Source: Lutimaribacter pacificus (lineage in GTDB: Bacteria > Pseudomonadota > Alphaproteobacteria > Rhodobacterales > Rhodobacteraceae). Taken from it: a stretch of 64,000 nucleotides of DNA. The stretch lies in contig NZ_FQZZ01000014.1 of assembly GCF_900142185.1 (NCBI RefSeq), forward strand, positions 1 through 64,000. The letters run 5' to 3'. Below the pieces are notes generated by a model. That model was not told where the DNA came from. It saw nothing but the letters and a program-made list of their open reading frames with translations, and did not search any database. This document shows positions 16,925 through 25,222 of this stretch, one piece after another (within the stretch, counting starts at the first letter, position 1; each line of letters starts with the position of its first letter). The position numbers were made by a program, and so were the translations under genes.

Positions 16925-18067
16925 ATGACACCCTCGGGCATGGCCTCTGCGCCGCTCCGCGCCTGGCCTTACTGGATCACCCTTACCTTCGTGCCGCTTG
17001 TCATGCTTGCCGTGCTGGCGGGCGGCTGGACGATCTGGCTAATCCCGGTCTATGGCTGGGTGCTCATGCCGCTGCTCGACACGGTGCTGGGCAAGAACCT
17101 GTCCAACCCCGACCCCGACACGCCGGACGAAGACCTGCTGTGGTTCCGCCTGCTTACCTGGGTCTGGCTGCCGGTCGAGATCGTGCTGGTCTATGGCACG
17201 CTCTGGGCGCTGACCCACGCGGTCGACCGCACGCCGGCCGAAACGCTGGGCATCATGTTCGGCATCGGCGTGACCACGGGCACGGTCGGGATCGTCTATG
17301 CGCATGAGCTGTTTCACAAGACCAACCGGTTCGAGCGCAACCTCGGCGACCTGCTCATGGCGCTGGTGCTGTACGGTCATTTCCGAACCGAGCATAACCT
17401 CGTGCATCATCCCTGGGTGGGCACCCCGCGCGACACCGTGACGGCGCGCTATAACGAAAGCTTCTACCGCGCCTTTGCACGCGCGCTTTTCACCGGCTTC
17501 GGCTCGGCCTGGCGGGCGGAAAAGGCGATGCTGGCGCGGCGCGGGCAAGGGCCGTGGACCCTGCGCAACCCGATCTTCAAATACCTCGCGCTTCAGGCGC
17601 TGTTTCTTGCCCTCGCATGGCTCGTGGCGGGGTGGATCGGCGTGGGTCTCTTTGTCTTCCAGGCGTTCATAGCCGTATGGCAGCTGGAGCTGACCAACTA
17701 TGTCGAACACTACGGCCTGACCCGCCGCCACCTGGGCGAGGGCAAATACGAACCCGTGCGCGCGCATCATTCGTGGGATTCAGCGCATCGCGTCTCGGGG
17801 TTGCTGCTTATCAACCTGCAGCGTCACGCCGATCACCACCTGCACCCGCTGCGCCGCTTTCCGCTTTTGCAGGTCTATGACGAGGATACGGTGCCGATGC
17901 TGCCCACCGGCTATCCGCCGATGACGTTCCTGGCGATGATCCCGCCGGTCTGGCGGCGGATGTTCAACCCGAAAGTGCGGGCATGGCGGCGCAGGTACTA
18001 TCCCGATATCGAGGACTGGAGCGACTACAAGACGCTTTCGACGCCGATGCCGCGCGCGGCAGGCTGA
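16925..18067 (+). CDS. alkB2: Alkane 1-monooxygenase (AlkB family), copy 2
   Basis: A 380-residue AlkB-family membrane hydroxylase, paralogous to alkB1 in this window. The histidine boxes are HELFHKTN, EHNLVHHPWVGTPRDT, NYVEHYGLTRRHLG and LQRHADHHLHP. The shared ARYNE sequence and the same order of blocks indicate duplication, yet many surrounding residues differ. The ATG at 16925 is two bases after the P450 stop and follows GGAG. The stop TGA abuts the reverse-strand stop of ubiV. The chain-length range cannot be read from the sequence. Confidence 0.93.
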   Translation: MTPSGMASAPLRAWPYWITLTFVPLVMLAVLAGGWTIWLIPVYGWVLMPLLDTVLGKNLSNPDPDTPDEDLLWFRLLTWVWLPVEIVLVYGTLWALTHAVDRTPAETLGIMFGIGVTTGTVGIVYAHELFHKTNRFERNLGDLLMALVLYGHFRTEHNLVHHPWVGTPRDTVTARYNESFYRAFARALFTGFGSAWRAEKAMLARRGQGPWTLRNPIFKYLALQALFLALAWLVAGWIGVGLFVFQAFIAVWQLELTNYVEHYGLTRRHLGEGKYEPVRAHHSWDSAHRVSGLLLINLQRHADHHLHPLRRFPLLQVYDEDTVPMLPTGYPPMTFLAMIPPVWRRMFNPKVRAWRRRYYPDIEDWSDYKTLSTPMPRAAG

Positions 18068-18970
18068 TCAGGCGGGGGCGCCGGCCGACCAGTCGGTGCC
18101 CCGCGCCCCGGTAAGGAACCCGTCGGCCAGCCGCCCGCCGGGGACGAGTGCCTCCAGCGCCCCGGCGGCGGCCTCACCGTCCATCCCGCCGGCAAGGCGT
18201 GCGTGCCAGATGCGGCACACCTCGTCGAAGCCCTGCGATTGCGGCGACAAGCGCAGCGACGCCACGCCCGCGGCCTTCAGCGCCTCGACCTGGTGCACCG
18301 CGGACAGCGTGGCCGCCGACAGCGTCTGCACCCCGTTCATCGCAAGAAAGGCGGTATCGTCGAGTGTGCGCACCTCGAGCCCGTCGGGATCGTCTTCGCA
18401 GGCGAAAAGGCAGTTGTCCTTCGCCCGGCCATGCAGCCGCGCGTGATAGCAGCGCCCGGAAATGGCCAGCGGCGCGCGGCCATGGCCCCAGACCTCGATC
18501 GCCACGCCATGTCCGGCGGCGGCACGCGCCAGCGTTTCGACCGAGGCCAGCGGCAATTCGGGCGGCAGGCAGATCCGCGTCGCCCCGCGCGCGGCAAGCC
18601 AGGCCAGCGTGCCCTCGTTATAGACATTCACCAGCGGCCCGACCGTGAAACCCGCGCCCTCGGGCAGGTGGCTGAGCGCGGTCAGGTCGTTCACCTCTAC
18701 CTCCGCACCCGCCTCTGCCAGTTCGGCGGTGGCCTTGCGTTCGCGCGGAAGGGTGACAAGGGCAAGGCTGGTCAGCGCCACCGTCTTGCCGGCGGCGGTC
18801 AGACGCTCGACCGCGGCGGGCAGGCGCGCGGCATAGAACGGCAGGCGTTTCGAACACACCAGCTCGCCCAGCACGACGCGGGCCACCGGGGCCTCGGCAA
18901 GCCGGTCGTAGAACGACTGCCAGTCATCGGCGGACCAGAAGAACGGGTTGGGACCGACGGTGAGTTCCAC
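18068..18970 (-). CDS. ubiV: Oxygen-independent ubiquinone hydroxylation protein UbiV (U32 family)
   Basis: A 300-residue U32-family protein matching UbiV, partner of UbiU in hydroxylating the ubiquinone ring without oxygen. The four iron-sulfur cysteines of E. coli UbiV are conserved: Cys39 in GELVCSKRLPF, and the C-x12-C-x3-C set in GRCYHARLHGRAKDNCLFAC. The GTG at 18970 follows GGAGG, which overlaps the end of ubiU, so the pair is translationally linked. The gene ends stop-to-stop with alkB2. Confidence 0.95.
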   Translation of the reverse strand: MELTVGPNPFFWSADDWQSFYDRLAEAPVARVVLGELVCSKRLPFYAARLPAAVERLTAAGKTVALTSLALVTLPRERKATAELAEAGAEVEVNDLTALSHLPEGAGFTVGPLVNVYNEGTLAWLAARGATRICLPPELPLASVETLARAAAGHGVAIEVWGHGRAPLAISGRCYHARLHGRAKDNCLFACEDDPDGLEVRTLDDTAFLAMNGVQTLSAATLSAVHQVEALKAAGVASLRLSPQSQGFDEVCRIWHARLAGGMDGEAAAGALEALVPGGRLADGFLTGARGTDWSAGAPA

Positions 18971-18972
18971 GC

Positions 18973-19956
18973 TTACCTCCAGGTTTTCTTGTAGGCGCCG
19001 GTGGTGGTGGCCCCGCCCTCGGTCAGCCGCGTAAGAAGGCCCGAAGGCACCTCGCGGCCGGCCTCCAGCGCATCCACCGCGGCGCGGAAGGCGCGCACCA
19101 CCTGCCCGACATAGGCACGCGAGCGTTGCCGCCCCTCGATCTTGAGCGCGGTCACCCCCGCATCGCGCAACGCCGGCATCAGCGCCGCGGCATCCAGGCT
19201 GACGGGGTCCTCGAACAGATGCCCCTCGGCCGTGCCCGCCCGGAACACGCCCTTGCACAGCGTCGGGTAAGGCGCCGGCTTGCCCGCGGCGACGCGGTTG
19301 ATGGTGAACCCGCCGAGCGTCGAGGACAGCGCGCCGCCCTCCTCGCGGTATTTCACATGGCTCGCGGGCGAGCAGACGCCGTTCATATTGGGCGACTCGC
19401 CGGTGGCCCAGGACGAAAGCGAGCACCGCCCCTCGGCCATCACGCAGAGCCCGCCAAAGACGAACACCTCGGTCTCCACCCCGGTCTCGGCGTTGATGGC
19501 GGCGATTTCCGACACCGAAAGAACACGGGGCAGCACCACCCGCCGAACCCCGAATTCGCGCCCGTAAAAGTTTATCGCATCGGCATTGGCGGCGGCGGCC
19601 TGAACCGAAAGGTGCCGCCGCAACCCCGGATGGTGCCGGGCGGCATGGGCGAGCAGCCCGAGATCGGCAAGGATCACCGCGTCGGCCCCGGCGGCCTCGG
19701 CATCGGCGACGGCGGCGTGCCAAAGCGTCTCGGCACCGGCGCGCGGAAATGTGTTGATCGCCACCAGCACCTTTGCCCCGTGGGCATGGGCAAAGGCCAC
19801 GCCCTCAGCCATCTCTTCGCGCGAAAAGTTGAGCCCCGGAAAGTTGCGCGCATTGGTTTCGTCTGCGAAACCGCAATAGATCGTATGCGCCCCGGCCTGC
19901 ACCGCTGTGCGCAGGGCCGCGGGCGTGCCGGCGGGGCAGACGATTTCCATCACCAT
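18973..19956 (-). CDS. ubiU: Oxygen-independent ubiquinone hydroxylation protein UbiU (U32 family)
   Basis: A 327-residue U32-family protein matching UbiU. It begins MVMEIVCPAGTPAALRTAV and has the cluster cysteines in the family's order: C-x6-C in GGLCVMAEGRC, one in MNGVC and one in PTLCKGVF, corresponding to Cys169, 176, 193 and 232 of E. coli. With UbiV it forms an iron-sulfur heterodimer that hydroxylates ubiquinone precursors using prephenate under anoxic conditions. The ATG at 19956 has GAGGAG eight bases upstream and overlaps the ubiT end. Confidence 0.96.
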   Translation of the reverse strand: MVMEIVCPAGTPAALRTAVQAGAHTIYCGFADETNARNFPGLNFSREEMAEGVAFAHAHGAKVLVAINTFPRAGAETLWHAAVADAEAAGADAVILADLGLLAHAARHHPGLRRHLSVQAAAANADAINFYGREFGVRRVVLPRVLSVSEIAAINAETGVETEVFVFGGLCVMAEGRCSLSSWATGESPNMNGVCSPASHVKYREEGGALSSTLGGFTINRVAAGKPAPYPTLCKGVFRAGTAEGHLFEDPVSLDAAALMPALRDAGVTALKIEGRQRSRAYVGQVVRAFRAAVDALEAGREVPSGLLTRLTEGGATTTGAYKKTWR

Positions 19957-20495
19957 GCGCCAATCTCCTCGGGCCGGCTGAGACTTACGCCCGTCATGCG
20001 TTCGGCGACGCCGGCCAGCCTGCGGACCGGCCCGGCAAACGGGCCGGAAAGGCGGGCAATCTCGCCCGACAGGTCAATCTCGGCATCGTCCACCGCGTTG
20101 CGCAGGGCCAGCGCGGCGGCGGTATCGCCCTCGATCACCAGGTCGCGCGAAAAGAACAGCGCATCGCCGTCATAGGCCCCGTGTACGAGGCCAAGAAGCG
20201 CGGCCAGCGGCCCGGCGATGCGCGTCGTCCCTTGCCCCGGCCGCCCACACACCCCGACCCGCACGTCACCCCCGTTCGGCTCAAGACAGATGACGAAGGG
20301 AAGATCTGTCGGGTCGAGCACGAAGCGGGCGCGGTCATGCGGGCCGAGGCGGCGGATCAGCCCGGGATGGGCCACCGCTATGCGCCGCACCGTCCTTTCC
20401 AGCGCCAGCGCGACCGGCGTCCTCGGCAACAGGCCGAGCGCGGCGGCAAGGGCCGGCGGAACGCGGGGGATCGTCGGGGCGGTATCTTGGGGCAC
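19950..20495 (-). CDS. ubiT: SCP2-domain ubiquinone synthesis accessory protein UbiT
   Basis: A 181-residue SCP2-domain protein matching UbiT, which binds lipid ubiquinone intermediates and partners UbiU/UbiV. The SCP2 fold spans about residues 35-150, with RFVLDPTDLPFVICLEPNGG and GAYDGDALFFSRDLVIEGDTAAALALRNAVDD broken across a glycine-rich turn. The GTG at 20495 was chosen because AAAGG stands seven bases before it and the length matches the family; in-frame sequence continues upstream to 20585 but crosses the Fnr-like palindrome. It heads the ubiTUV operon. Confidence 0.9.
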   Translation of the reverse strand: MPQDTAPTIPRVPPALAAALGLLPRTPVALALERTVRRIAVAHPGLIRRLGPHDRARFVLDPTDLPFVICLEPNGGDVRVGVCGRPGQGTTRIAGPLAALLGLVHGAYDGDALFFSRDLVIEGDTAAALALRNAVDDAEIDLSGEIARLSGPFAGPVRRLAGVAERMTGVSLSRPEEIGAW

Positions 20496-20566
20496 GGACA
20501 AACCTTTCGTAGGCACGCGTGGCAGGGCCGGACGCGCAGACCCTTGGTAAGGGATCGGCCGCGCCA

Positions 20567-20590
20567 CGGAATTGACGATCGTCAATTCCG
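20567..20590. promoter_or_regulatory. 24-bp perfect palindrome with Fnr-like core
   Basis: A perfect palindrome whose core is TTGACGATCGTCAA, with arms extending five bases further on each side. It lies between the divergent ubiT (start about 83 bp from the centre) and ubiD-like gene (start about 64 bp from the centre). The TTGAC-N4-GTCAA form is that of Fnr/Dnr-type regulator sites. Anaerobic or NO-dependent control of both operons is inferred. Confidence 0.7.
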
Positions 20591-20642
20591 ACCGGATTTT
20601 TTTCTGCTACGCCCCGGCCAAAGACCTGAGCGGAGATTTCCC

Positions 20643-22151
20643 CTGCGCACCCTGCCGCCCTTTCCCGACCTGCGCGCCTTCCTTGACTGGAGCGCCGCCC
20701 GGGGCCAGTTCGCCGCCGTGGCCGAGCCCGTGCCGCTTGTTCACAGGATGACGGCCGTGCACCGCGCGGTGCTTGAAAACGGCGGGCCGGTGCTGCGCTT
20801 CGACGCGCCGGTGCAGGGCGATGGCGGGCGCGCGACAATGCCCGTGGTGGTCAATCTTTTCGGCACCGCCGAACGCGTCGCCGCAGGGCTTGGCGTGACG
20901 CCCGAGGGGATCGACGATCTTGGCGCTTTCCTTGCCGCGCTGCGCAGCCCCAGCCCGCCCGATGGGTTGCGTGACGCGCTTTCGCGCTGGCCGATGCTGA
21001 AGGCGGCGCTTGCCACCCGGCCCAAGGTGCTGCGCCGCGCGCCCGTGCAGGAGGTGGTCGCCGAAGGTGCGGAGGTCGATCTGGGCACGCTGCCGGTTCA
21101 GACCCATTGGCCAGGCGATGCCGGGCCGCTGATCACCTGGCCTGTCGTCCTTACCCGCCCGCACGGCACGGCCGCCGGGGATGCCGGGCGATACAATGCC
21201 GGGGTATACCGGGCACAGGTGATCGGGCGCGACCGCGTGATCCTGCGCTGGCTGCCCCATCGCGGCGGCGCGGCGCATTCCCGTTCCTGGATGCAGGCGG
21301 GCGAGGCGATGCCCGTGGCGGTGGTGCTGGGCGCCGATCCCGCCACGCTGCTGTCCGCCGCCCTGCCGCTGCCCGAAACGATAAGCGAGCTGACCTTTGC
21401 CGGTGCGCTGGCCGGGGCCCAGCCCAGGCTGGTGCCGGCCAGAACCGTGCCGATCCTCGTGCCCGCAGGGGCCGAGATCGTGATCGAAGGGTGGGTCGCC
21501 CCCGGCGAAACCGCCCCGGAGGGCCCGTTCGGCGACCACACCGGTTATTTCAACGCGGCCGAGCCCTTTCCGGTGATGCAGGTGAGCGCGATCACCCACC
21601 GCCGCGATCCGGTCTACCTGTCCACCTATACCGGCCGCCCGCCCGACGAACCGGCGATCATCGGCGAGGTGTTCAACCGCCTCGCCCTTCCGACGATCCG
21701 CGCGCAGGTGCCCGAGATCCGCGATGTCTGGCTGCCGCCGGCGGCCTGTTCCTATCGCATGGCGGTGGTCAGCATCGACAAACGCTATCCCGGTCAGGCC
21801 CGCCGGGTGATGATGGCGCTTTGGGGGATGCTGCCGCAGTTCAGCTATACCAAGCTGGTGGTGGTGGTGGACACGGATATCGACCTGCGCAGCTGGGACG
21901 ATATCGCCTGGGCGCTCGCCACGCGGATGGACCCGGGGCGCGACCTCATGCTGCTGGAGAAGACGCCGATGGATTACCTCGATTTCGCCTCGCCGGAACC
22001 GGGCCTTGCGGGCAAGCTGGGCATCGACGCCACCACCAAGATCGGGGCCGAGACAACGCGCGACTGGGGCACGGTCATGCGCACCGACCCGGCCGATGCC
22101 GCCTTTGCCGAGGCGCTTTTGGGCCGGATCATGCCGGGATCGGGCCAATGA
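20643..22151 (+). CDS. UbiD-family prenylated-FMN decarboxylase
   Basis: A 502-residue UbiD-family decarboxylase that uses prenylated FMN to remove a carboxyl group, probably from the 4-hydroxybenzoate-derived ubiquinone precursor. The family block APEGPFGDHTGYFNAAEPFP with the catalytic glutamate is present, as are YNAGVYRAQVIGRDRV and DPADAAFAEALLG near the end. The most upstream supported start is a CTG at 20643, six bases after GGAGA; no ATG, GTG or TTG fits there, and the next ATG at 20748 would cut into the domain. ubiX overlaps its stop. Low-oxygen expression is suggested by the upstream Fnr-like palindrome. Confidence 0.88.
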   Translation: MRTLPPFPDLRAFLDWSAARGQFAAVAEPVPLVHRMTAVHRAVLENGGPVLRFDAPVQGDGGRATMPVVVNLFGTAERVAAGLGVTPEGIDDLGAFLAALRSPSPPDGLRDALSRWPMLKAALATRPKVLRRAPVQEVVAEGAEVDLGTLPVQTHWPGDAGPLITWPVVLTRPHGTAAGDAGRYNAGVYRAQVIGRDRVILRWLPHRGGAAHSRSWMQAGEAMPVAVVLGADPATLLSAALPLPETISELTFAGALAGAQPRLVPARTVPILVPAGAEIVIEGWVAPGETAPEGPFGDHTGYFNAAEPFPVMQVSAITHRRDPVYLSTYTGRPPDEPAIIGEVFNRLALPTIRAQVPEIRDVWLPPAACSYRMAVVSIDKRYPGQARRVMMALWGMLPQFSYTKLVVVVDTDIDLRSWDDIAWALATRMDPGRDLMLLEKTPMDYLDFASPEPGLAGKLGIDATTKIGAETTRDWGTVMRTDPADAAFAEALLGRIMPGSGQ

Positions 22152-22726
22152 CCGCGCGCGTGGTGCTGGGGGTTTCCGGGGCGTCGGGCGCGGCGACAGG
22201 GCTGGCCGTATCGCGCCGCCTTGCCGCGCTCGGGGCCGGGATCGACCTTGTTCTCAGCCCGGCCGCCCGCCGCACGCTTGCCCAGGAGGTCGGCCCGGAG
22301 GCCGAGGCCGAGATCACGGCACTGGCGACACGGGCGCACCCCATAGAGGATATCGGCGCCGAGATCGCATCGGGATCGGCGCCCGTCGCCGGCATGATCG
22401 TCGCCCCCTGTTCGATGCGCTCGCTTGCCGCGATTGCCCATGGTCTTGACGACAACCTGCTGACCCGCGCGGCCTCGGTCCAGCTCAAGGAGCGCCGCCG
22501 CCTTGTCCTTCTGGCACGCGAGGCGCCGCTTACCCTGGCGCATCTGCGCAACATGACGGCGGTGACCGAGATGGGGGCGATCGTCATGCCGCCTGTCCCC
22601 GCCTTCTACCTGCGGCCCGACAGCCTTGATGCGGCCGTCGACCAGATCGCCGACCGGGCGGTGGACCTTCTGGGCATCGCCGCCCCCGTGGCGCAGGCAT
22701 GGCGCGGCGAGGTATCCGGCGGATAA
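22148..22726 (+). CDS. ubiX: Flavin prenyltransferase UbiX
   Basis: A 192-residue UbiX, which joins dimethylallyl phosphate to FMN to make the cofactor of UbiD. It shows VLGVSGASGAATGLAVSRRL at the N-terminus, MIVAPCSMRSLAAIAHG, and RRRLVLLAREAPLTLAHLRN in the middle, all family signatures. The ATG overlaps the decarboxylase TGA by four bases (ATGA), so enzyme and cofactor synthase are co-translated. Confidence 0.95.
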   Translation: MTARVVLGVSGASGAATGLAVSRRLAALGAGIDLVLSPAARRTLAQEVGPEAEAEITALATRAHPIEDIGAEIASGSAPVAGMIVAPCSMRSLAAIAHGLDDNLLTRAASVQLKERRRLVLLAREAPLTLAHLRNMTAVTEMGAIVMPPVPAFYLRPDSLDAAVDQIADRAVDLLGIAAPVAQAWRGEVSGG

Positions 22727-22767
22727 ACGGGCGGGCGACCGCTGCGCCACCCTGCGCAGCGGCCCGT
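22727..22767. terminator. Hairpin terminator between ubiX and qorB
   Basis: A nine-base-pair stem (CCGCTGCGC with GCGCAGCGG, 22739-22762, loop CACCCT) lies inside longer matching arms ACGGGC and GCCCGT. It sits between convergent genes; there is no clear T-run, so the terminator role is positional. Confidence 0.5.
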
Positions 22768-22779
22768 GCCAGGCAGGGA

Positions 22780-23637
22780 TCAGCCGAGGATCGCCTCAAG
22801 CGTCGCGCGCATCGGCGTCGTCGGCCGGCCGATCAGCCGGCTCAGATCGTCGCTGTCGGACGCCAGCGCACCGTTCGCGGCCTTGGCGTCGCTGTCGGCC
22901 AGAACGGCCGCCAGCCCCTCGGGCAGGCCCGCACCGACCAGAGCATTCTTGTAGCTCTCTTCATCAAGGTTCACATAGGCCACGTCCTTGCCCGACAACT
23001 CGCTCAGCAGGGCGGCGTATTCGGAAAGGGTAAAATCGCTGTCGCCGGCCAGTTCATAGGTCTTGCCATCATGCCCGTCACCGGCCAGCACCACGGCGGC
23101 CGCTTCGGCGTAATCCTGACGCGGGGCCATGGCAAGACGGCCATCGCCGGCCGCACCGAAATGCTGACCGAGGCTCAGGGCATGGTCCACGCTGCCCGAT
23201 GTGTTTTCAGAATACCACCCGTTACGCAGGATCGCATGGGGGATGCCGCTACTCCGCAGCGCGGCCTCGGTTTCAAGATGTTCCTCGGCCAGCGCCATGC
23301 CGCTGTGATCCGCGTTGAGGATCGAGGTATAAGCGATGAAACCGACACCGGCAGCCTTGGCGGCATCCAGCACGTTCTTGTGCTGCGCGGCCCGCTTGCC
23401 GACCTCGGAGGCCGAGATCAGCAACAACCGGTCCACACCGGCAAACGCGGCGCGCAGGCTTTCGGGATCTTCGTAATCGCCCAGGCGTGTCGCAATACCC
23501 TTGGCCTCATACGCCTTGCGCGCTTCGTCCGACCGCACGAGGGCGACGATGTCCCCGGCGGGTACGAGGGTTTTGAGGTGGTCCACGACAAGTTGCCCCA
23601 ACTGCCCCGAAGCGCCGGTCACGAGATAGGTCGTCAT
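22780..23637 (-). CDS. qorB: NAD(P)H:quinone oxidoreductase QorB-like
   Basis: A 285-residue atypical short-chain dehydrogenase of the NmrA/QorB type. It begins with the dinucleotide-binding TYLVTGASGQLGQLVVDHL, and LLLISASEVGKRAAQHKNVL and FIAYTSILNAD follow as in E. coli QorB. It reduces quinones with NADPH. It is divergent from an HxlR regulator, the same gene pair as E. coli ytfG-ytfH (qorB-qorR), across an inverted repeat. Confidence 0.9.
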   Translation of the reverse strand: MTTYLVTGASGQLGQLVVDHLKTLVPAGDIVALVRSDEARKAYEAKGIATRLGDYEDPESLRAAFAGVDRLLLISASEVGKRAAQHKNVLDAAKAAGVGFIAYTSILNADHSGMALAEEHLETEAALRSSGIPHAILRNGWYSENTSGSVDHALSLGQHFGAAGDGRLAMAPRQDYAEAAAVVLAGDGHDGKTYELAGDSDFTLSEYAALLSELSGKDVAYVNLDEESYKNALVGAGLPEGLAAVLADSDAKAANGALASDSDDLSRLIGRPTTPMRATLEAILG

Positions 23638-23651
23638 CTTCTTTCCTTTCA

Positions 23652-23686
23652 GGTCTCGAATCGAATATAGGTCTCAATTAGAGACC
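23652..23686. promoter_or_regulatory. GGTCTC inverted repeat in qorB-hxlR gap
   Basis: GGTCTC-AATTA-GAGACC at 23670-23686 is a perfect 6-5-6 inverted repeat, and another GGTCTC occurs 18 bp away at 23652-23657. It lies 32 bp upstream of the qorB start, as expected for an HxlR/QorR operator. Confidence 0.6.
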
Positions 23687-23747
23687 ATTGTCGCCGCGTG
23701 AAAGGAGGCAGGTTTTTGGAACAAGGTAACAGAAAGGGAACCTTGCG

Positions 23748-24137
23748 ATGCCCGTCGTGACGGAAACCCGGGTCGATTTCTGGCAGGCCCACGGGATAAA
23801 CCCCGACAATTGCCCGGTGCGGCAGGTTCTCGATCATGTTTCGGCCAAGTGGCCGGTGCTGATCCTGATGGTGCTTGGCGGCGGCCCCCGACGCTTTAAC
23901 GAGTTGCTGCGCGCGCTGCCGGACATCTCGAAGCGGATGCTGACGCAGTCGCTGCGCAACCTCGAACGCGATGGCATCGTCAGGCGCGAGGTATTTGACA
24001 CCAAGCCGCCGAGCGTAAGCTACAGCCTGACGGAACTGGGGCAGGGTTTCCTTCCGCGCGTGCTGGCGCTGGCCGACTGGGCGGAAACCAGCATGCCGCG
24101 GATTCTGGCGGCGCGCGACGCCTATGATCGCGGCTGA
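23748..24137 (+). CDS. HxlR-family transcriptional regulator
   Basis: A 129-residue HxlR-type winged-helix regulator. It has the conserved NCPVRQVLDHVSAKWPVLIL with the redox-responsive cysteine near the N-terminus, RFNELLRALPDISKRMLTQSLRNLERDG for the recognition region, and the wing SVSYSLTELGQ. In E. coli the equivalent QorR represses qorB and responds to quinones through that cysteine; the same role is inferred from divergent placement. Confidence 0.92.
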   Translation: MPVVTETRVDFWQAHGINPDNCPVRQVLDHVSAKWPVLILMVLGGGPRRFNELLRALPDISKRMLTQSLRNLERDGIVRREVFDTKPPSVSYSLTELGQGFLPRVLALADWAETSMPRILAARDAYDRG

Positions 24138-24158
24138 AGTGACCCCCGCTGCCAATTG

Positions 24159-25082
24159 TTAGGAAATCGTCGCCTCTTGTCCGAAATCGCCGGTCAGGCG
24201 CTCGATCAGCCAATGCCCCGCGGGTCCGGGCGGGGTGTTGACCTTGTGTGCGATCTGCAGCGGATAGTGGCCCTCGCGAAAATCCGGCACATCCAGATGG
24301 ACCAGGCGCCCCGCCGCAATATCCTCGCGCACCATCGGTTCGGGCATGACACCCCAGCCGGTGCCCGCAACCAGCAAAGCATGCGCCGATGTCAGGTCGC
24401 TGACCCGCCATGTCGCGCTTGAGATGATGACGCAGGCCCGCTGATCGGCTTCGACGGAATCGGCAACCACGATCTGCAGATGATCGCGCGCGGCGGTATT
24501 GAACCCCTCGCGCGCCAGCGGGTGATCGGCACCGGCCACCGGGATGATCCGAACACCGTCGATCTGCGTCACGGTCAGCCCTTCGGTGTTCATGTGAAGC
24601 GCACCGCCGATTCCGATCTGGGTCTCGCCGCTGCGCACCAGACGCTCGACGCCGCCCAGCGCCTCCATGCGGATGCGCAGGGGAACGGCGGGAAACTCCT
24701 GATGGAACGCCCCGAGGGTTTCGGCAAGGCGATACTGCGGCATGATCTGATCCACGGCGATCGTGACCTCTGCCTCCAGCCCCTCGACCAGCGCCTTGAC
24801 CCGCGCCCGCAGCATGTCGGCGCCCTGCACGACGGCGCGCGCCTCTATCACGACGGCCTGACCCGCCTGCGAAAGCGTCGGCCGCCGGCGGGTTTCCCGA
24901 TCGAAAAGGTCAAGGCCAAGCTGGTTTTCCAACGTGTCGATGGCATAGCTGATCGCCGATGTGGCACGGCCGAGCTTTCGCCCGGCAGCGGCAAAACTGC
25001 CGGTATCCACGACCGTAAGAAGAACCTGCATCTGATCCAGGCTGAGCGCCGGCGCCACTTTCATTTCAGATTTCCTGAACAT
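24159..25082 (-). CDS. LysR-family transcriptional regulator
   Basis: A 307-residue LysR regulator. The N-terminal helix-turn-helix covers about residues 15-75, with TGSFAAAGRKLGRATSAISYAIDTLE. A periplasmic-binding-protein-like sensor domain follows. A later ATG at 25064 is an alternative start. It is divergent from an alcohol dehydrogenase-like gene across 140 bp containing the palindrome CTGTACAG at 25094-25101, and probably controls it. The inducer is unknown. Confidence 0.92.
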   Translation of the reverse strand: MFRKSEMKVAPALSLDQMQVLLTVVDTGSFAAAGRKLGRATSAISYAIDTLENQLGLDLFDRETRRRPTLSQAGQAVVIEARAVVQGADMLRARVKALVEGLEAEVTIAVDQIMPQYRLAETLGAFHQEFPAVPLRIRMEALGGVERLVRSGETQIGIGGALHMNTEGLTVTQIDGVRIIPVAGADHPLAREGFNTAARDHLQIVVADSVEADQRACVIISSATWRVSDLTSAHALLVAGTGWGVMPEPMVREDIAAGRLVHLDVPDFREGHYPLQIAHKVNTPPGPAGHWLIERLTGDFGQEATIS

Positions 25083-25222
25083 GATTTTCTAAACTGTACA
25101 GGTTTTTTTACAGAAACGGACTCACTAGATCAACCGTCAAGGCACCCGGCCAAGCCCCGCCGGGCGCGCGCCGGATGAAACCGGCCACCATGGCCGGGCA
25201 ACACAGTTAAAAGGAGATCGTC

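Noticed and set aside
18971-19723. A longer ubiV frame reaching into ubiU
   Set aside because: The extension is Arg/Gly-rich shadow of ubiU; a GTG with GGAGG at 18970 gives the normal UbiV length and Cys39.
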